Source of the DNA: Takakia lepidozioides
Taxonomy: Eukaryota; Streptophyta; Takakiopsida; Takakiales; Takakiaceae
Direction: 5' to 3'
NCBI GenBank assembly: GCA_030704615.1
Contig: CM060734.1
Location: 37,712,042-37,776,041 of the forward strand
Length of the DNA stretch: 64,000 bases
The notes under the pieces were generated by a model that was not told the origin of the DNA, searched no databases, and saw only the letters and a list, made by a program, of their open reading frames with translations. Shown here in pieces: positions 24,641 through 36,179 of this stretch (position 1 is its first letter; every line of letters starts with the position of its first letter). The position numbers and the translations under genes were made by a program.

Positions 24641-25284
24641 TTATGAATGAATTGGTGTTACTTTCGGATATAGAAATAGGATCAGTTGTGTTGGGTTGAA
24701 AGGGTGCGGGTGGTGGTGGGGAGGGGGGTGTAGTGCTGGTGGTGGCGGGGAGAACCCAAGGAGGGGGGTAATGGCTTTTAGTGTGGCAGCGAGGGTGTCT
24801 TGGGAGATGAAGGGAAATTTGTTAGTGGTTTCCAGAAGGTATGGGTCGGGAATGGTTATGGTGGCTAGGTGGTCACCGAGAATCTTATGCACGGCGCCTG
24901 GTTGGGTTTGCAACAGATTTAGAGATGAGTGAAGAGTTAGATAGGTAGTGAGGTGGGGCCAAGTAATTATGGGGGAGCAACGGTAGGCTTTGTATTTTGT
25001 GGAGAAAGGTACGTATTTGGGAGATTGAGTGAGAGTGAAGATAACCATTACATGTTTCAGGCAGCAGGGAGATGATGATTATAACGGAGATTAAAAGAAG
25101 ATGGGTCTTGGGGAAGGTTTTGAATTTTTGCAGGGCTTTGGAAAGTGCTGGGTAGCGACTGGGGGGGAGTCCAAAATTTGTGACGTATTGCGTGGGCGTA
25201 TGGTCGGGAGGTGGGACGTGCGGGAAGAATGGTGTGAAGTGGTCAGAGATATGGCGGTAGTTGTGCCTGAGATGGTTGCATCGC

Positions 25285-26732
25285 GAAAGCTGGAATTGTA
25301 CCACATGTCATTCTGAACTCTACCCTCGCGGACATGTATACCAAATGTGGGAGGCATTTCAGCAGATTCGAATACGTTTGTCTGTCTCTTGCTTAAGTGC
25401 ATCAAGATGAAAGGTCTGGAAACTGGAAAGCAGGTGAACACACACATTATCCAAAGTGGATTCAAGCCAAGGATGCGAAGGGAGTTCTCAACACTATGCA
25501 AAATGTGGGTGCATCGAGGATGCGGAGGGAGTGTTTGACAGTATGGCTGAATGAGATTTGGTGTGACCGTGGAGTGCGATGATTGCAGGGTATGCACAAC
25601 AAGGGCGCGAGATGGAGGCTTTGGAGACCTATGAGCAAATGATGGGGGAAGGGGTGAAGCCTGACCACATCACGTTTGTTTCCGTTTGCAATGCGTGTGC
25701 AAGCCTGGCAGCCCTGGAAAAGGGCAAAGAGGTCCATGGTGACATCGTCAAAGCTGGAATTGTACACTGCCTTGGTGAACATGTATGCCAAATGTGGGTG
25801 CATTGAGGATGCGAAGGGAGTGTTTGACAATATGGCCGAACGAAATGTGGTGTCGTGGAACGCGATGATCGCAAGATATGCCCAGCATGATTGTCATAGG
25901 GAGGTCCTGCAACTATTTAAAGGAATACAAAAGAATGGCTTGAAGCCAGACAATCTCACCTTTATATGTGTTCTCTCTGCATGCAGCCACACTAGCCTAC
26001 TGAATGAAGAAAATCAAGATCATGGTGTCACTCCAACAGTAAAGATCTTTGGCTGTATGGTGGACCTTCTTGGACAACTGGATGAGGCAGTGGATCTGAT
26101 TAATAAGATGCCAATCAATCCAGATGTTGTGGTGTGGAAGGCCTTGCTTGGTGTCTGCAAAATCCATGGCAATGTGGAGATGGCTGAACGTGCGGCGACA
26201 TCTATCCTCAAATAGGATGAACAGGATGCCGCAACTTATGTGTTGCTATGCTTGCAGGTGGGATGATACTGCAAAGGAGAGAAGAATGCTGAAGGTCAGA
26301 GGGGTTAGAAAGGAGCCAAGTCGCTGCTGCATTGAGGTTGGCAACAGGGTGCACACCTTCGCTGTAGATGACAAGTTGCATCCCAGAATTAAGGAAATCC
26401 AGGCTGAGCTGAGCAGTGAGAAGATTGTCTGGGCAGATGAAAGGAGGCGGGGTATGTGCCTGACACGTATTTTGTATTGCATGATGTGGGGGAGGAGGAA
26501 AAGGAATTTTGTGTTTGCCACCACAGTGAGAAGCTGGCCATTGGTTTTTGGGCTGATCAGCACGACCCCTAGGACACCTCTCCGTCTCATCAAGAATCTT
26601 CGAGTGTGTGGTGACTGCCACACCTCCACCAAATTCATCTCAAAGATTGTTGGCCGAGCAATTGTTGTATGCTACGCTAACCGCTTTCACCACTTTGAAG
26701 ATGGGATTTGTTCTTGTGGTGATTACTGGTGA
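25285..26732 (+). pseudogene. PPR protein, E and DYW domains (PLS class), frame-broken
   Basis: Plus-strand pentatricopeptide repeats include EGVKPDHITFVSV, ALEKGKEVHGDIVKAG, DMY/NMYAKCGCIEDAKGVF and ERNVVSWNAMIARYAQH. The E motif ([20 protein letters not shown]) and a C-terminal DYW deaminase-like domain follow, ending [17 protein letters not shown] and a stop at 26732. PLS-class DYW proteins act in organelle C-to-U RNA editing. The zinc and active-site pieces are all visible: CHHSEK at about 26520 and CGDCH at about 26610. They lie in different frames: a stop follows ILK at 26213, and shifts are needed near 26250, 26450 and in the T/G run at about 26548. The 5' end joins the LINE. Most likely a pseudogene, unless the shifts are sequencing errors. 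Confidence 0.8.
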
Positions 26733-26879
26733 AAGGATGTTTTCTTAGCAAGATGCAAGTGTCTTGCTTCATTCATTGATCTATGTAGCTACTCAGACCA
26801 TCCACCATTTCCTGAGAGTCTTGACCATCATGTACTGTCAGAGAGGGCTGGAGGATCAGATGAGGGTTTGACAGATTCA

Positions 26880-27960
26880 ACATCATGGATGCTCACCAAG
26901 TGTTCAACAGAATGCCTCAACATCTTTGATCACGTGGAATATAATGTTGGCAGGATTTACCAAGCATGGGTGTGGTAGGAATGCTTTGGAGACCTATGAG
27001 AAAATGTTGTGTGAAGGGGTGAAGCCCAGCCACATCACATTTGTTTGTGTTTGCAATGCGTGTGCAAGCCTGGGAGCTTTGGAGAAGGGGAAAGAGGTCC
27101 ATGGTGACATTGTCAAAGCTGGAATTGTACCAGTTGTCATTCTGAACACTACCCTGGTGGACATGTATGCCAAATGTGGGTGCATTAAGGATGCAAAGGG
27201 AGTTTTCAAGGATTTACCAAACATGGGTGTGGTAGGAATGCTTTGGAGACCTATGAGCAAATGCTGCACGAAGGGGTGAAGCCCAACCACATCACATTTG
27301 TTTGTGTTTGCAATGCGTGTGCAAGCCTGGGAGCTCTGGAAAAGCGGAGAGAGGTCCATGGTGACATCACCAAAGCTGGAATTGTACCAGATGTGATTAT
27401 GAACAATACCCTCGTGGACATGTATGCCAAATGTGGGAGCATTGAGGATGTGGAGGGAGTGTTCAACACTATGGCTGAACAAGATGTGGCACGGTTTGGA
27501 GTGGACACATCGTCACGTGTAGCACAGGTTGTTTCTGTGGAGCGACGGACTAAACAGCACATCAAGTGTTTGACAAGAAGGCTGAACAAGATGTGGTCTC
27601 ACGGACCACAATAATTGCAGGATATGCACAACATGGGAGTGGCAGGGAGGTGTTTGAGATATATGAGCAAATGATTCAAAAAAGGTGTGACACCCAACAA
27701 GATCACATTTGTTTGCCTTCTCACCGCATGTGCCAACTTGGCAGCCCTGGCTGACATTATCAAAGTTGGAATTGCACGAGATATCATTATGGAGACAACC
27801 CTCCTTGACATGTATGCCAGATGCAGGATAATGAAGGATGTCCGTGAAGTGTTTGACAAAATGGACAAAATGGACATCACGTTTGTGTGTGATTGCAATG
27901 CTTGTGCAAGTCTGGCAGCCCTGGAAAAGGGCAAAGAGGTGATCAAATGATGGGGGAAGG
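26880..27960 (+). pseudogene. PPR repeat fragments, tandemly amplified
   Basis: Three or more partial PPR triplets occur on plus: 26926-27279, 27243-27614 and 27566-27950. Each repeats the block EGVKPNHITFVCVCNACASL / ALEKGKEVHGDI / KAGIVPDVI / LVDMYAKCG. The blocks overlap in different frames and include shifts and chimeric joins, for example KDLPNMGVVGMLWRPM, which is an out-of-frame copy of the GFTKHGCGRNALETYE segment. There is no start codon context or C-terminal domain. These look like products of local duplication of one PPR gene. Confidence 0.75.
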
Positions 27961-28960
27961 GGTGAAGCCCAACCACATCACGTTTGTGTGTGCATTTGCA
28001 ATGCATATGCAAGCCTGGCAGCCCTAGAAAAGGGCAAAGAGGTGCATGGTGACATCGCGAAAGGTTGAATTGTACCATATGTCGTTCTGAACAATACCCT
28101 CGTGGACATGTATGCCAATTAATGTGGGAGGCATTTCAGCAGATTCACATACGTTTGTCTGTCTCTTGCTTAAGTGCATCAAGATGAAAGGTCTGGAAGC
28201 TGGAAAACAGGTGCACACTCACATTATCCAAAGTGGATTCATGCCAAGGATGCAAAGGGAGTTTTCAACACTATGGCTGAACAAGATGTGGTGTCGTGGC
28301 ACGCTATGCTTGCAGGGTATGCACAACAGGGATGTGGGTTGGTGGCTTTGGAAACCTAAGATCAATTGATGGGGGAAGGGGTGAAGCCCAACCACATCAC
28401 GTTTGTTTGTGATTCCAATGCTTGTGCAAGCCTGACAGCCTTGGAAAAGGGTAAAGAGGTCCATGGTGACATTTTCAAAGCTGGGATTGTACTAGATGTC
28501 ATTCTGAACTGTGCCCTGGTGGACATGTATGCCAAATGTGGGTGCATTGAGGATGCAAAGCAAGGAACTTATGTGTACTCTGCGAAGGGGTGAAGCCCAA
28601 CCACATCACCCTAGTTTGTGTTTGCAATGCATGTGCAAGCTTGGGAGCCCTGGAAAAGGGGAAAGAGGTCATGGTGACATCGTCAAAGCTGGATTGTATC
28701 CGATGTTATTCTGAACAATGCCCTCGTGGACATGTATGCCAAATGTGGGAGCATTGAGGATGCGCCTGAATGAAATGTGTTGTCGTGGAATGCGATGCTT
28801 GCAGGGTATGCACAGCAAGGGCGTGGGATGGAGGCTTTGGAGACCTATGAGCAAATGATGGGGGAAGGGGTGAAGCCCGACCACATCACGTCTGTGTGTT
28901 TGCAAGCATGGCAGCCCTGGAAATGAGCGAAGGGGTGCATGGTTGCATCGTAAAAGCAAG
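27961..28960 (+). pseudogene. PPR repeat fragments
   Basis: Further partial copies of the same PPR block run on plus: 27970-28110, 28112-28369 (LLLKCIKMKGLEAGKQVHTH, FNTMAEQDVVSWHAMLAGYA), 28366-28593 and 28594-28960. Frame breaks occur about every 200-250 bp, and segments such as CGSIEDA run into deletions. 28112-28260 is nearly identical to the start of the DYW copy at 25347-25500, which supports duplication of the same parent. Confidence 0.75.
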
Positions 28961-29240
28961 AGTTGGTGAGAAGAATGATGAAGGCCAGAGGGGTTAGAAA
29001 GGAGCCAGGTCGCTGCTGCATTGAGATTTGCAACAGGGTGCACATCTTCGCTGTAGATGACAGGTTGCATCCCAGAATTAAGGAAATCCATGCTGAGCTG
29101 AGAAGATTGTCTAGGCAGATGAAAGGAGGCGGGGTATGTGCGTGACATGCGCTTTGTATTTCATGATGTGGGGAAGGAGGAAAAGGAATTTTCTCTTTGC
29201 CACCACAGTGAGAAGCTGGCCATTGGTTTTGGACTGATCA
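28961..29240 (+). pseudogene. Truncated DYW-domain fragment fused to PPR sequence
   Basis: It carries KARGVRKEPGRCCIEICN and [20 protein letters not shown] in one frame, then [20 protein letters not shown] and KLAIGFGLI in another. These match the first two thirds of the DYW domain at 26280-26560. At about 29240 the domain stops and continues directly into [18 protein letters not shown], a PPR segment, so the CGDCH and CSCGDYW parts are absent. Confidence 0.75.
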
Positions 29241-30010
29241 GGTTTGTGTGTGTTTGCAGTGCGTGTGCAAGCCTAGCAGCCCTGGAGAAGGGCATGCAAT
29301 TTTCATATTTCTGCAAGTTACTGGTTGAGTGAACCTTTGATAGTTTGCAATGCGTGTGCAAACCTGGCAGCTCTGGAGAAGGGCAAAGAGGTCCATGGCG
29401 ACATTGTCAGAGCTGCAATTGTACCACATGTCATTCTGAACAATACCCTCATGGACATGTATGAAGAGAACAGTATGGCTGAACGAGATGTGGTGTCGTG
29501 GAACTCGATGCTTGCAGGGTATGCATAGCAGGGGCATTAGATGGAGGCTTTGGCACTAGATGTTGTGCTTGGCACACTATGTAAACCCAGTAAGACCAGG
29601 GAGTAGTTGAGCAGCTCAGTCTCAACCCTTTTCTAGTGCCAACAAACTCTGATGTGGATTCACGCCAAGAAAAGTCTGGAAGCTGGAAAGCAGGTGCACA
29701 CTCACAAGCATCGCAGGGTATGCACAGCAGGGACGTGGGATGATGGATTTGGAGACCTATGATCAAATTATGGGGGAAGGGGTGAAGCCCAACCACGTCA
29801 TGTTTTTGTGTGATTGCAATGCTTGTGCAAGCTGGCAGCCCTGGAAAAGGTCAAAAGAGGTCTATGGTGACATTGTCAAAGCTGAAATTGTACCAGATGT
29901 CATTCTGAACTCTGCCCTGGTGACATATATGCCCAATGTGGGTGCATTCAGGATGCAAAGCAAGCAACTTATGTGTAATATGTTTCTGTACTGGGTGTGG
30001 TAGGGAGGCT
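29241..30010 (+). pseudogene. PPR repeat fragments, last of the cluster
   Basis: Pieces at 29250-29530 (CNACANLAALEKGKEVHGDI, MAERDVVSWNSMLAGYA) and 29690-29990 (QIMGEGVKPNHVMFLCDCN, KAEIVPDVILNSALV) lie on plus. Between them, 29530-29690 has no PPR coding sequence. No complete gene remains. Confidence 0.7.
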
Positions 30011-30534
30011 TTGGAGATTGTGAATGGGTTATGCCTGGTAGGTGAACCTCATGTGTATTCAGATGCCCGTGCCAGTCTTTGAGCACTGAAAAAGTGGAAA
30101 TGGATCTGTGTGTATTTGTAAGCCTATACGTTCTGATGTGAGGTTCTCTGGTTTTATGACAGGAACAAAACAATTGTGAGTAGGAAATGAAGGGCCATCT
30201 CCTATTGGAATTCCTCAATTAGCATAGCTGGGCCTGAATCAAACATCAATGGACTAGGCCTTTCATCTTCACTAGGTGTTGTTGCTAAGAAAATAACCCA
30301 TTGTGAGAGGGTCCCTAATCGAATGATGCTTCCAGGTACAGGTGAAGCAGAGGAATATAACATACTGTTACATCGCACTTTGTACCTAACTTCCCAGCAA
30401 AGCGGTGTAGCATCAACCTCGGTTTGAGAGAGAAAGCCACCGTTCTATAGATTACCGTGATTAATTTTAAAGTCACACTTTTAGCGTTTGATTCTCCTAA
30501 AAAACCCACCGATATATACTTTCATCTGCCCCTG
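30011..30534. other. Intergenic, no feature recognised
   Basis: A short AT-balanced stretch between the last PPR fragment and the CT microsatellite. I see no gene, RNA or repeat in it. Confidence 0.5.
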
Positions 30535-30562
30535 CCTCTCTCTCTCTCTCTCTCTCTCTCTC
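30535..30562 (+). repeat. CT microsatellite
   Basis: An uninterrupted run of CT dinucleotides just upstream of the ATG at 30583. A pyrimidine-rich leader of this kind is common before plant LINE and host ORFs. Confidence 0.9.
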
Positions 30563-30582
30563 CACCATACATACAAACAACC

Positions 30583-31305
30583 ATGTCAACGTCGGAAATA
30601 GCCAACACAATAGACACTGTAAAGGACCAACAAATCCAGGAAATAACCCACCAAGACATGACAAACGTAATATATGACAGTTTCATGTCCAATGACCATC
30701 ATGCCCTAAAGGTGGGGAACACATGGAAGCGCCTGCCCTACAGTACAAACTTCACAGTGCCTTGTGGAATGTCCCTCCAGACCGTGAAGACCGTGAAGAA
30801 ATAGCAATCTTCGTAGGTATTGCAAAAATTCCCCTACCTTGGCAAAATCGGGAATTACAGATTCGTGACTTTCACCGAAGAACTAAAAGACGCAAAATTC
30901 ATACTATTGATAGAAGACAACCATTACTTGTTCAATCACGTAAATACAATACAAAATGGTTCGATAATTGGAGGAGGAGAGGCGAGGACATGACGTGGAT
31001 GGGTGGAAACAACATGAGCTTCACGAAAAAGCTCCTAAAAACTAACGCAAACAACTCTGGCTCGACGTCCGGTAACAACAAACGTCAAAAAACAAACAAC
31101 GATGTACAATACAATAGAAGTCCTTAACGAAAATGACCAAAAAATGGATGGAGAATCCGTACGTTCAAGGGATCTCGTTGCAGTCAAGTGTAACATCCGA
31201 TACTGGATGAATTTCTGTCACAAGAAACACAGGCTTTCATTCCAACTAAAAGGGGTCAAGACTCAAACTGTTGGCCAAAGCACGAGAGGAGACAAAGTCG
31301 AATGA
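30583..31305 (+). pseudogene. Frame-broken ORF, possibly LINE ORF1 (gag-like)
   Basis: It opens at an ATG behind the CT leader: MSTSEIANTIDTVKDQQIQE, then SNDHHALKVGNTWKRLPYS. It stops near 30804. The reading continues in another frame from about 30830 with YLGKIGNYRFVTFTEELKD and KFILLIEDNHYLFNHV up to about 30990, then again in a third frame (31102-31305: RSRDLVAVKCNIRYWM). The size, basic and amphipathic content and switch of frames would fit a decayed LINE ORF1 or gag-like protein. I see no zinc knuckle and cannot name the family. Confidence 0.35.
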
Positions 31306-31719
31306 CGACATCTGGAGCAAAAGCATAGCTTGGTAGAGCTTAAATTAGACAACGTTCCATGTAAGGGCTACCATATTTTATAAAGACCATCCTCTTTCTC
31401 CTCTTCAAAAAGTCTATGTTTTGTCCCAATGCATGCTCACAACAGATAATAAAAAAATACTGATTTATCATAGTCCAAATCTACTTGTTGTACCAAGACG
31501 ACCCATGGAAAACCCCTCCAACTCCCTTCCCCCCCCCCCACCAATTGGAACTGCGTGACCGACATTTTGGCAGGCTGCATGAGCCGTACTCTCTCTCATG
31601 ATCCTCGAGTATGGCCCATCCGTCTGGACGTCCTTCTCAGAAGTCGTCGCTAGTAGTGTGGAGCAACGCGAAGCCCTAGTCAATATATAACGATCATTGT
31701 AAAATGGAATGCTGTGCAA

Positions 31720-31724
31720 GCGGG

Positions 31725-31767
<43 letters not shown>

Positions 31768-31792
31768 GCGTGTTCGATCCACGCTCACCGCA
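31720..31792 (+). tRNA. tRNA-Phe(GAA): tRNA-Phe (GAA anticodon)
   Basis: A 73-nt cloverleaf: acceptor GCGGGGA, D arm GCTCAGTTGGGAGAGC, anticodon arm TCAGACTGAAGATCTGA with GAA, and T arm CGTGTTCGATCCACG with the B box GTTCGATCC. It ends CACCGCA without CCA. The single G-A mismatch in the acceptor stem is a known feature of plant cytosolic tRNA-Phe. A T5 run at 31807-31811 can serve as the RNA polymerase III terminator. Confidence 0.97.
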
Positions 31793-33052
31793 TGCTCCAA
31801 CGGTAGAATTTTTATGGGTTTGTTTGCCAGCTTTTTTTGCCGTATGTCTGTTATGCTTGTTAGTTTGGAGATACTGAAGTGGAAGGAAGGCTTCATTTTT
31901 GCTGGCTTCGCTGCTTCCATGGATGACGGCAGCAGCCATGGCGGAGCTTGTGGTGGACAAATCTCTGGTGGTGCAATTGTAGTTGGGCAGATTCCAAGGT
32001 GTGAAGAGATCAGAAGTTATCCAGCATGTGGTACAGAGGAACGGGATGGAGGTGCTGGGAGTGGACACTTGGAGAGTGGCCCCCTCATTGATAGAGATGA
32101 TTGCTCAGGTATTTGTCATGTTGATTTCCCCTATGTTGTGTCACTCTTTTCCTACTACTGATGGCCACCAAAAAGCCATGCAATGTCTCCACATAACAGT
32201 TGGAGCTGGTTCTCAGCTTAACTCCTTTCGCATCAGATGTTAAATTTCTATGTTTCCTGGAATTCGCTTGGATAATTTGTACTCTGATTGGATATATCCG
32301 TTTTTTTTTCAAGACATTCCTTTCTGGTCTTCTTTTTTGCTGCTTTGCTCTCTTTTGCCACAGAAAGATAATTTCTGAGCAAAGTGGTGTACAATGCTGT
32401 AGAAGAAGTGGATACTGCAAGATAACTATGAATGCGTGCAGAAAGCTTGTGGGCAACATGAGACACAAGTGAGGCATATAAGACTGTCTTAACAGTGTGA
32501 ATATTTCTGTAATTTTTCCTTCATCTTTTATCGTTGTTGATATCCAAGAATGACTATGATGAGTAATACATCAGATAGTATGTTTTAGTGTGTAATATTG
32601 GTTTATTTGATTTGTGGAAATCCATGTTCACTTCAAGAGCCTTTGAACCCAAGCCACATTCATGAAATTTTCACCGTAACCAAGTTCCTTTGAGATTTCA
32701 TGTGCCTAAAATCACAGAAAAAGTCACTTACGCAATGTCAAGTTCTGATTGCCTTGTGACAGTTGTAGTGTTAAAAAGTATGTCATCATATTGGCAGCAC
32801 AACCGGGTTCCAAGATCAAGGGACCCTTCATCAAGTTAGTAAGTGAGGGTGTTGGATGTTGCGACAGCAGGACATATGAGCAAGGAGGAGGGGCCTTTGA
32901 AGCCATGGTTTGTTGGCCCAATCCTGGTGTGTGCTATATTGGCTGTTTCTTCTGCTGGAGCTGTATGTCACTCACATTCAACCTTCAAGTTTTCTGGGTA
33001 ACGTTTTGATTATGAAACTGTATGTGCTATTTGTGTGAAATAATGAAAAGAC
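31720..33052. repeat. Segmental duplication, copy 1 (tRNA-Phe plus transporter 5' exons)
   Basis: This block recurs at 61127-62479 with high identity throughout, introns included. Similarity begins within a few bases of the tRNA 5' end. It stops at gtgaaataatgaaaaga, after which copy 1 continues into a GA microsatellite and the rest of the transporter gene. Confidence 0.9.
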
Positions 33053-35897
33053 GGAGAGAGGGAGAGAGAGAGAGCATGTCATTTATGACCTTAGTCTTGT
33101 AGCAGAATAAGGAGGAGCTAGAGGGACAGTCATTATCAGCCTTTCGGCCACTATAGGCCCCACACCCCATCTGGACTGTAAAGAAAAGTGGAACATAGAA
33201 TCCAGAAAGGGCCTGACCACTATGGCAATATGCTTGCTCTAGTAGTGGGATGTGCCTTCGAAATGAAGTTACCCAAAGAAAGAAACTGGACCTTGTGGGT
33301 GGGGCAGCTGGGAGCGAAGCAATGTGCTCCTGAGTCAAAGGTCTCCCTTGAGTAGTGCATCCTTTTTTTCTTCCTTGGTGTGCTGATTCTGATCTATGCT
33401 TCCAGGTAACAAAGATGATGGTGGAAGCGGCACCAGTATTGAATGCTGGGTGGCGTCTTCAGGTCACCTCTTTGATTTTACTGCCTGGATTCATATGGCA
33501 GTGGTGGTTTCTGCCAGTATTAACACACCAGCGAACATTATCATCAGTGAATGTCACCATAGTTGCACTTAGTGCTTCAGCTCTTGCTCTCCATTTTGGT
33601 CTCTGGGTGAGTGTTCTCTGTTTCATGAGTGTTTGACAATATTTGTTGTCTTTTCCTGTCTCCTCCTTGAACTGTACAAGTGCTTTGGCAGTTTGAGCAA
33701 TGATGCTGCTTGATTCTATTGACCTTCCAAGCTGGTGAATGCAGGTTTGGTCGCTTGATCACACATCATTGCCCCACAGTTTGTTGTTTATTTCGACCCC
33801 TCCAATAATTTTGGCAGTTCGAGCTTTCGTTCAGGGGCAGCCATTATCCAGAGGAGAGTTGGTTGGAGTAGTCCTGGGGATGGGAGGGATGGGAGTAGTA
33901 GCAGCAGGCTCCTATGTTGAGAATGATAATGAAGTTACATGGTTGGGTGATTTTGCTTTCTAAAGGGGTATCTCTAAACCTCTCAACAATCAAACCGAGG
34001 AAAGAGATGTCAAAGCATAGCTCTGGGCCTGCAATTTACCTCTAAGATGGCGCCCGGCAGAAATGTGTACTACATGTCATAAATGAGATCTACCAGTCCG
34101 AACACATCAGTGGTATCTTGAATGACTCTTTGCATTTCATCTGAAGTCCTCATCTTCAGGTATGGGGAGGGAACCCACTACCGTTCACAAATAAAAAGAC
34201 TGCCTTTTGCAATTACTTATCATGTTTTCAAGAGGGACCAGAAGTTGGCAGCTCTTGGATCTTGCTAAATCTAGGGCTTCATGTAGTTATGATTTGGACT
34301 GAAGTTTAGTGGATTGTTCTGTCTATTAGATGTATTAATTTAGGTGGTAATGTCAACTAAGGTGGTGTCTCAATTACAATGACTATTTTCTGGGGGTTAG
34401 TCTGGCTTCAGCAATCTCTTTAACTTCAGTGGATCTCCTCGATCTTTTCCCAGACTTGCTGGTTAAAGTACCTAGTCTGTGGATGTTATGAAGTTCCCTC
34501 CTTGCTTTTTATCTGTACAGCTGATGATATCTGCATGAGCAGGCTGGATGCCCCTATATGTGTACGCATTACCGGTGACAGCTGTTGCGGCTCTTCAATT
34601 GAGTCTAGCAGGCATGATCCTGGAGGGCATCTTACAATCTTCCACAGGACAAATCAGTGGCCCTTTTGCTTGGGTTAGAAATGGTGAGGTTTGATTGAAC
34701 ACGTGTAACTCAACTGACAATGGGAGTGAGATTGAGATTGCAGTCCTAATGAACATTAGAAGGTGTAACGTCATAGATGATGCAAAGTGATATGAGCAAT
34801 AGTAGTTGGACACTAGTTGGCTTTTTTAACTTTGCTTGGAGGCTTTGTGGGTGAGTGCAGAATTTTGGCTGCCTACCTTGTATTTGGCAATGGTCCCAGG
34901 TTTTGTGGGTCACACAGGGCTCAATGCACTCTTACGATACTCCACCCCACTGATGATTGCAATGGCCGTCACTTTAGAGCCTCCTATTGGAACCGTTGTT
35001 GGTTGGGCCCTTAATGTGACTCCCACGCCCGGGTACAGGGAGCTCCACCTGGTCTTTCTGGTTTAATCATCAAATTCTTTGGACAAGGACTGAAGGCAAG
35101 TAGAATGTCATCCACTTATGCATCAGGTCTGGTTGGGTCTTCTTTGCTCCTCTTGTCTGCTATTACAGCCATATGGATGTTTGTAACAACAAGATTTAGA
35201 GATTGAATTCAAGCAATAGCTGCAGCGCATTCCATTATTTATCTCAAATACTTTTCCAGAGTGATTTTGTAACAATGCTTGTTTTCTGGCCTGTAGCATT
35301 TGGACATGTGTGGGTGGGGTGCTGCTGCTGCTAGGAACAATGTGGGTGAACTACACCAGCGAGCAACGAAAGGTGCCTTATGTGGATATACACAGCACTT
35401 CCTCTAATCTTACCGTCTCTATCATTCCTCACTGTACTGCCTTGTATCTTCTTGCTGGCAGAATGTAAATTCCAGCCCTTAAATCATGAATTCCCAACCA
35501 AATTGTCAGTGGCTGAGCAGGGGTGTAATGGACATTTTTAGGTTGAGCTTCATGGAAGCTCCATGAACTGCTGCAGGACAGTCCGTATGCAAGCAGAATT
35601 TGCCTTACCTTACTTCGTAAACTTTTCTCTAGGTTTACTTTTTCATCTAGTGTATTTCAAATTGCTTTGCCTGGCAGAGGTGTGCATCAATCAAGCTAGT
35701 AGTTATTCCAGTGATACTGGTCTGGTCCGTACTCTCATCGGTTAATCTAACAAGCATTGGGCCAGGTGAGCAAGGAGATGGAGTATTTGAGTCTTGGGGA
35801 CGATGACGAAGATGGCGCTGATCTTCACAGCCAAAGCCACCAAGAAGACAACCCTAGGAAGGGAGATGATCATACTAATCTACTGTCAGCATCTTGA
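31919..35897 (+). CDS. EamA/DMT-family membrane transporter (8 exons)
   Basis: Exons: 31919-32108, 32871-32962, 33406-33606, 33745-33946, 34543-34683, 34861-35032, 35297-35372, 35766-35897. All junctions are GT-AG and in phase, giving about 401 aa. After a hydrophilic N-terminus (MDDGSSHGGACGG) come hydrophobic helices with EamA hallmarks: ILVCAILAVSSAGA, WSLDHTSLPHSLLFISTPP, GVVLGMGGMGVV, WMPLYVYALPVTAVAALQLS, AMVPGFVGHTGLNALL and TPLMIAMAVTLEPPIGTVVG. The last helix is GGVLLLLGTMWVNY, and an acidic tail ends NLLSAS. Members export small metabolites across membranes; the substrate is unknown. Oddity: after WLG the frame continues GDFAF, which starts the expected next helix, and then hits TAA at 33961. 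No exon for the remaining 20 or so residues was found, so one helix may be missing. The start was chosen at the first ATG in frame with exon 2; copy 2 conserves it. Confidence 0.8.
33050..33084 (+). repeat. GA-rich microsatellite in transporter intron 2
   Basis: An interrupted GAGAGAGG/GAGAGA run. It marks the point where copy 1 and copy 2 of the segmental duplication stop matching. Confidence 0.8.
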
Positions 35898-36179
35898 AGT
35901 GCTCCTGCAATGGTATAGCTCTACGAATCCCCCATTCACCAACATACTTTTCTCAGCACCTCAGCCACTAAAGAGTAGTCAAGTTAGCTGCTGAAACCCC
36001 TACTGAAGTCAATCTGGTTAAATAAGCATAAACAAAGAAAGCAAGCTGAAGTTTTAGCACCCCAAATTTTAGCACCCTGAAAGCTTTTGCACCAAAGAAT
36101 AGATTGTAACAAAATGCAGCATGGTTGCAGATGTAGGCTAGGCAGTTCACCCTCCGCCCAGAAAGTGCAATCTTGTCAA

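Larger units (their letters stand above)
20830..25284 (-). mobile_element. Degenerate non-LTR retrotransposon (LINE), endonuclease plus reverse transcriptase
   Basis: Minus-strand LINE of about 4.4 kb with recognisable order. An N-terminal Pro/His-rich part (about 24641-25284) is followed by an apurinic-like endonuclease (about 23687-24640), a linker (about 22690-23680), the reverse transcriptase fingers and palm (about 21887-22690) and the thumb with part of the C-terminus (20870-21172). The frame is broken many times and the element is split by a 708-bp insertion at 21173-21880. The 3' end is lost where it meets the multi-exon coding remnant, and the 5' end meets PPR sequence near 25285. 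It is a dead copy. Confidence 0.85.
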
